A stretch of 64,000 nt of DNA from Pegea sp. RAD2-039 (Eukaryota > Chordata > Thaliacea > Salpida > Salpidae), in assembly GCA_034620365.1 (NCBI GenBank), contig JAQGEQ010000045.1, forward strand, positions 806,001 to 870,000. Direction: 5' to 3'. The notes below the pieces were generated by a model. That model was not told the DNA's origin, did not search any database, and saw only the letters and a program-made list of their open reading frames with translations. The position numbers were made by a program, and so were the translations under genes. The first letter of the stretch is position 1, and every line of letters starts with the position of its first letter. This document shows positions 58,501-64,000 of this stretch, one piece after another.

Positions 58501-60272
58501 ATGTGTATGCATGTTAGCTGGCATCACCTTCTCTCAAATCTTTAAACATTTCACTAAAGTAAGTCACCAATCTCCAAGCTTCATTTTCTGATCCTTATCT
58601 TTTTAAGGATGATGAAGATGATGTCACTACAGTCACCAAGAAAGAAACTGAATCTTCTAAAGTAATCTTTAAAGATATTTTGCTACAAACAATATTTCTT
58701 TCATTTTTTTTCAAATATTTGTAGGTTGGAAACAGTTCGATGTTTCAAGTTACAACAAAAACTGATGAAGGAAACCAACAATTAGATGATGCACTTGAAG
58801 GTTCAAATCTAAACTTATATGACAAAGCTGTCAAAAAAGGTCTTCATCATCATAAATCAAATCTTCTTCAATTTATTTTTAGTGGTTTTTATCAAACTGA
58901 AATATTTCTTAAAATATTGATTTAATTCAGGAAGTAAAAAGAAGCAAGACCAACAGCGCGGGACCGTCTCATCTAAAAAATCATCTGCTAAAGTTGAAGA
59001 TTTAAACTTGGGACCTAACGTCAAAGTACCTGTCACTGGTTGAAAGCAAGCACAAGTCTAATTTGTTGGTTACAGGCGATTGCCATGGTAGCATTTATCC
59101 TTATCCTTCTACTGTTTGTGGTACACTGTACCTGGGTTACTGGCAACGCTTATTCAAGCCCCAGTGTGGTCCTAGCATCTTACAATAACGACGGGTGAGT
59201 CTCTCCTCCTTTTCTTCTTTCAATATTTTCAAGTGGTTTTTCAGAACGAGAAATATTTTGGACGATTTTCGAGAAGCTTATCACTGGCTGCGTGAAAACA
59301 CTCATGATAAAGCGAAAGTGATGTCATGGTGGGATTATGGTTACCAAATTGCTGGCATGGCAAACCGTACAACCCTAGTAGACAACAACACCTGGAACAA
59401 CAGTCATATCGCCCTGGTAACACCTTCCACCATCTTTCAACCACGTTCATCTGCTGGTTACAGGTTGGTAAGGCGATGGCTTCAACTGAAGATAAATCGA
59501 TAAAGATCATGAGAGAGCTAGATGTAGATTATGTCCTCATCATCTTTGGGGGTCTTATCGGTTACTCAGGAGATGATATTAACAAGTTCTTATGGATGGT
59601 GAGTCTTTGATAAAATCACAAACATCTTCTGATGCATCTGATGAACAGGTTCGAATAGCTGAAGGAGAACATCCGAAAGACATACGCGAATCGAAGTATT
59701 ACACCGCGAACGGGGAGTTTCGCGTTGATGCAGGTGGTTCCCCTACTCTACTCAACTCTCTCATGTACAAGATGTGTTATTATCGGTTAGTCACCTCAAA
59801 CCACCTCAAATATCTACTGATGATCGATTTGAAGGTTCGGCGAGGTCCAAACCGACTTTAGAAGTCCTCCAGGCTTCGATCGAACTCGAAACGTCGAAAT
59901 CGGCAACAAAAACATAAAATTTGAACATCTCGAAGAAGCTTATACATCTGAACATTGGCTTGTCCGCATCTATCGGTAAGTTTGTCCATCATTCCAGGCC
60001 ATTTTCGATTTAATCCAATTTTGTCGTGACCAGAGTCAACCCACCAGCCAATCGCGTCAAGTTGGGTCACAAACTGGTTGCTAAGAAGTACAAACCGCGA
60101 TATATCTCGAAAAAGGTGAATAGCGTTGATTGGTGTAATTAACAATCAACAAATCGTCTTTTAGACTTCGAAACGTCGACGAGGTTCAATTGGCAACAAA
60201 CCTGTCACCAAGAAAGGACTTCGAAGTCGACGGTTGTCCACCAAAAAGCGTCGAAGATCTCATAAGCGTTAA
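55582..60272 (+). CDS. STT3B: Oligosaccharyltransferase catalytic subunit STT3B
   Basis: Integral ER-membrane enzyme that transfers the N-glycan to Asn-X-Ser/Thr. Exon 1 (55582-55750) ends in HEFDPW and splices to [22 protein letters not shown] and the second-exon residues form the metal/LLO site. Then come [16 protein letters not shown], multiple membrane helices, [19 protein letters not shown], and the [10 protein letters not shown] loop. The conserved WWDYGYQI catalytic-pocket motif follows, then [20 protein letters not shown] and FGEVQ...[13 protein letters not shown]-type features are the acidic insert with NLYDKAVKK and LGPNVK before the last helix, and a basic tail ([15 protein letters not shown] ... 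KKRRRSHKR) ending at TAA 60270. At least 15 exons. Intron 56475-57068 carries a GC-richer insertion. The ATG is 17 nt after a TTTTTATAG acceptor. Confidence 0.96.
56530..56940. mobile_element. Unidentified GC-richer insertion in an STT3B intron, possible SINE
   Basis: A block of about 400 bp with near-balanced composition stands out inside the 594-nt AT-rich intron 56475-57068. On the minus strand GAGGTTCAACCCGC (near 56560) resembles an RNA polymerase III B box, but I find no matching A box, tail or target-site duplication. It has no long open frame of known type. Identity is unresolved. Confidence 0.35.
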
Positions 60273-60809
60273 TCGCGAAGCTTTACACAAATGTCGTAAC
60301 CATAGCAACCGAACTAATCGTTCGAACCCTTCCTTCCTTGCTGTTATCTTTATTATAGGTCAAATTTGTCATCAGATTCCTAAGCTTCCTCGTCGACATT
60401 ACAACTCTCTCTCTTGTACTCGTTCTATAGACGGATCCTAGTCAAAGTCACGTGACTTGTAACTTCGGAGTATTAGAAATGTAAAAACTTGAACTTGACT
60501 CGCTATAACTGGAATAATAATTAATTTTAGGCAATTCATTTCGGTTTCATCGTTTTAAATATACGTCTTGCAACAATTGCGTTCAATACTACTGATGTCT
60601 ACTATTTCTTTGTATAATGTGAAGATCTGCACAAGTTACTCAAATTAATAACAAAAATAGAAGAAATTGTTTTATTTTTCAACTTTTGCAAACAACAAAA
60701 TATCTTTGACATCAGTGGCTGAAAGTTGCTATCAGGAAAGTTGAATGTCGTAAAAATCTGAAAATATAACTTTCATTACAACTAGAATAGCTTACAGGGC
60801 AGAAACCTA
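60273..60809. other. Convergent intergenic region STT3B/FAM210
   Basis: The two genes end toward each other 537 bp apart. AATAAA for the minus-strand gene is at 60670-60675. No canonical hexamer was seen for STT3B. The GC-rich STT3B tail composition fades by about 60,440. Confidence 0.6.
60670..60675 (-). terminator. Poly(A) signal of the FAM210 gene
   Basis: TTTATT on plus, AATAAA on minus, about 135 nt past the FAM210 stop. Confidence 0.45.
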
Positions 60810-61827
60810 CTACTTCTTGAAATATCCCATTTTTCTAAGATAACGAACCAAATAACGAATGACGATAATAGAAACTGTTGCTCTCAGAGGTACAATCACC
60901 TAAAAGTCAGATTCAATTAAGAACATAAATGACATCTCAACAAACCTTATGGACAGTATATGCAGCTACAAACGTCACACTATACCCAGCAAGTTGAGGG
61001 GCGTTTCCATTACTGGTGTCTACTCCCAATGATTTCAACAACTTTTCTGCGTCAAGTCCCCTAAACAATTTCATAATTTATTGATAATAGAAAAGTATTT
61101 AATAAATAGATATGAATAAAAGATATTTTGAAATAAAGAAAAGAACAAACCACAAGATTAGTAGATAGGTTACTCCCAAAGACATCAGAGATAAGATGAT
61201 ATGAACTGTTAAGCCAAAAGCTCCATATTGTGAAAGAACTTTCTTCAAAACTTCCATCTTGCTCTGTTTTTTGCCATTATCAGTTTCTTCAGTGCTATTA
61301 TAACGAACAGAATCTAGAAGAACATTTAAAAATCAATTATTAGTCACAACAATTTGGTAATTAAGTGTTTAGATATAGATGTAAATTATGAATATGTAGT
61401 TAGAAATATTAAGATTTACAACATAGCAATATTCAATTTATAAAATAAACAATTTTATATAATCCTTGAAAATAGTTTGAAAGCAGTTGATGTATAAAAT
61501 AAGTTGTTATACAATAATGATAAAAGTAAACCTAAACAATTTTTAAATTAAAGCGACACAAATAATTGCAACAAATGAAAGATTAAAGTATAAAATAAAT
61601 TACAAAATACCTTTAGAAACAGCAAATAATGAAGAAGTTGATAAATAGGTTGGGTGTTTATGTAGAAGTAACAAGTTTTGTGGGTTATAAGAATTGACCG
61701 ATTTATTTGATGGAAATATTTTTGGATAATTTAAACAATGACTAGATGCATAAGCAACACATGATTTAGAACTTCTAATTAACAAAAGCTGATTTGTTAA
61801 AACTAATTTCAGTAATCCACAAGACAT
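60810..61827 (-). CDS. FAM210: FAM210 (DUF1279) mitochondrial membrane protein, 194 aa
   Basis: Four exons (61611-61827, 61151-61313, 60946-61060, 60810-60899) join in phase to 194 residues plus TAG. The N-terminus (MSCGLLKLVLTNQLLLIRSS) is basic, Ser/Leu-rich and lacks acidic residues, as expected for mitochondrial import. The DUF1279 core is present: VLKKVLSQYGAFGLTVHIIL, SLMSLGVTYLLILWGLD, AGYSVTFVAAYTVHKVIVPL, RATVSIIVIRYLVRYLRKMG and the end YFKK. FAM210A and B are inner-membrane or matrix-side proteins with roles in mitochondrial translation and energy metabolism. A or B cannot be told apart here. The central helices come from the third and fourth exons and are short, giving a compact family member. 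Confidence 0.92.
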
Positions 61828-64000
61828 GTTTCCTGTTTATTTAAAGTAAATATAATAAATTGGTAATCATTTCATTATAACATACTTCATCAAAACATTT
61901 GCAAACTAATAAAACTGTAGAAAATAATTTAGCAGAATTTTCAAGCACGATTTTTTAAATAACCTATAAATGATCTTTAACAAATAAAAGTTATTTCTAC
62001 TTAATTAAAATGAGAACTAATAATAACTTATTGTTAAATTTACAAATAAATACTAGGAAAAAACATTACAAGTTTGTAATAATAATATAAATAAAGCAAA
62101 ATTATTTTAAATATAATAAAAGAACTAATCAAACATTCAAATATATTACATTGTATTTTATCGAAATTGAAACATTCTAAGATTTAGCTAGTCAACATTT
62201 ACCAACCAATAAAGCGGAACTAAAATAGTCCATTTTTGTCTTTTCAACATTTATTTTTTTAAATTTAAAACAAATGTACGTTTTATTAATTTAAGCTTTC
62301 TCACAAATAAATATTTTTTCACTTCAGACTAATGCTACTGAATCAACATGCATGTTGCTTAGATAGCTAGTTTTTTTAGTATCTACTGACGTGATTGGTG
62401 ATATATTGGTGATTAATTTTATATATTTTATAGAGTTCTTTAAGGCTTATGAGTTTTATACAAATAACACTAACAACATAAAAGCAAAAAAAATGTTTGA
62501 AATGTTAAAACCACTTGTAATAAACTAGAAAATATAACGAAAGTACATATGATTAAAGAAGTTATTAGTAAAAGTTGAATCTAAAAGCAACAAAGGACTC
62601 AGATAGAGTAAGCAAATAGCTTCTGCTTCATTTTTGGACATTGTCAATTGATGTTCTTGAACGAATTGTAAAACATTTAAAATCTTTTCGATTAAATAGT
62701 CACCAGTTAGAGGAATAGATATGTTTAGTCAACCGTTCTTGTATGATTATTCAGTATTGAAAGATATGCTCTGTGTAGGGATTTACTTTATCATACTAAA
62801 GAGTATATTTTCAAATGCGATGATTCTTTTTTAATAAAAACTCCTTAGGATGAATGAGCAGGAACTTGTACTGATAACGGATCATAGATATCAACTCTTA
62901 AAATGTAACGTGGAACCCTTAATACATACAAGCAGTAGTATTAAAAGCTCAATGTCATAGAAGTGTCGAAGAAGTTGAATACTGTGTTAGATTTTGTTGC
63001 TAAAAATGTAAAGTTTTAAAAAAGCAAGAATTTTTAAGCAAATTTATGTTCTTGCCTATTTATTGAGATTCACGCAGATTTATATTTTGTTGTTTCATAT
63101 CAAAACGAGCTATTAAATTTAAAAAAAAATCCTTTTTCAAAATTAGTTCGATAGAAGTTAGTTCGAAATTAGTTATATTTAATTTTTTAGTTTAATTTGA
63201 TTTTTGTGGTGCTGTTTACACTATCATTTTGTGAGTTATCTAGCGAAAGTATTTTTTCCTCTTGTTAGTTTTGACAGAATCAAGTTGGTTTGTAACGCTC
63301 AATGTGTTCACATTACCTAAACATCAACAAATAGATAGACGATAGATCAAACTTGCAGTACACATTTACTTTCGTCTCAATGAATTTACTAAAATTATTG
63401 TATTTTTGTTGAAAAATTACTATATACTAAGTAATTTAAAAAGATCTATTTAAAAATATATTTTTTGTGGCTTTTCCATTTTTTTGAAAAGAAAAGAGTG
63501 GGAGAAGTGGAAACTCATATTTCTAAAAATTTTTTTTTCGGCTTTTTGCAAAAAAAAACTTAGAAAAATTCTACACTAAAAATACATAACAATTTTATAT
63601 TGGTAGAAGCAGAATTTGTTTGTAGTTAGATTTCAAGCTAAATTCTTCAATAATATCTCTATGTAAATACGAGATTAAGTACAAATGACAAAATAAGAGA
63701 ATATTAAAAGGATAATAAAAAGATATAAACTGTATAAATCTTATAAATTATTTTGTACTTATAAGCGCAAATAATCTATTTGTTTAATCTTAAAGGTTTA
63801 AATATACAAAAATAAAAAAGAAATGAATTTCTTAAAAACTATTTTGTTGGTCATTAAGTCAACTTTTAATCAAACACAAACTCACTATATGCTTACTATT
63901 AGGTAGCTTTTTAGATATAAAGTTTGTTTTACAAAAAAATTTTAGTTTATAAAATCATTATTTACTTGTAATTTAAGCGTTTTTATATGTTTAAGTTAAA
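61828..64000. other. AT-rich sequence to the window end
   Basis: Upstream of the FAM210 start. I see only AT-rich sequence with short homopolymers; no TATA box near 61,860, no supported open frame, tRNA or repeat. Confidence 0.6.

Overview
The window looks like nuclear DNA of an AT-rich, gene-dense invertebrate animal. Gene content supports an animal: a secreted trefoil/thrombospondin-1 protein, LARP4, FAM210, STT3B, ARP10 and an arginyl-tRNA synthetase with the N-terminal helical extension seen in animal enzymes. Most introns in the GC-richer genes are only about 44 to 100 nt with GT..AG ends, and intergenic DNA is very AT-rich, which argues against a vertebrate. I cannot fix the phylum from sequence alone. 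Nothing prokaryotic is present.

Layout. (1) 1-9403, minus: a gene of about 41 exons encoding an ankyrin-repeat/WGR protein that runs off the left edge. It is best explained as the N-terminal part of a tankyrase-like PARP of the nematode TANK-1 (PME-5) type. (2) 12142-17378, minus: a 13-exon secreted trefoil plus TSP1 protein whose splice phases all agree. (3) 19523-21463, minus: single-exon LSG1, a ribosome-export GTPase. (4) 24998-27004, plus: single-exon cytosolic arginyl-tRNA synthetase, followed after only 97 bp by (5) 27102-29591, plus: an hnRNP F/H-type quasi-RRM protein. (6) 29592-38700: a long AT-rich region with a decayed Gypsy-like fragment and two near-identical direct duplicate segments. 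(7) 39201-45931, plus: a LARP4-type La-related protein with a long GC-rich 3' region containing a 30-bp minisatellite. (8) 51747-53644, plus: ARP10, of dynactin. (9) 55582-60272, plus: STT3B, the oligosaccharyltransferase catalytic subunit. (10) 60810-61827, minus: a FAM210 (DUF1279) mitochondrial protein, convergent with STT3B.

Apart from several translation or protein-maturation housekeeping functions (LSG1, RARS, LARP4, STT3B), the genes share no single pathway. The window is a compositional mosaic. The PARP, hnRNP and LARP4 genes lie in GC-richer blocks whose introns, and some exons, are packed with the octamer TGACGTCA, usually extended to TGACGTCATCA. The trefoil/TSP1, RARS, ARP10 and STT3B genes sit in AT-rich DNA where I did not find it. 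The least conventional signals are that octamer family, two minisatellites in transcribed non-coding sequence, the tight RARS-hnRNP spacing, and the duplicated segments with different cores near 31 and 37.5 kb.
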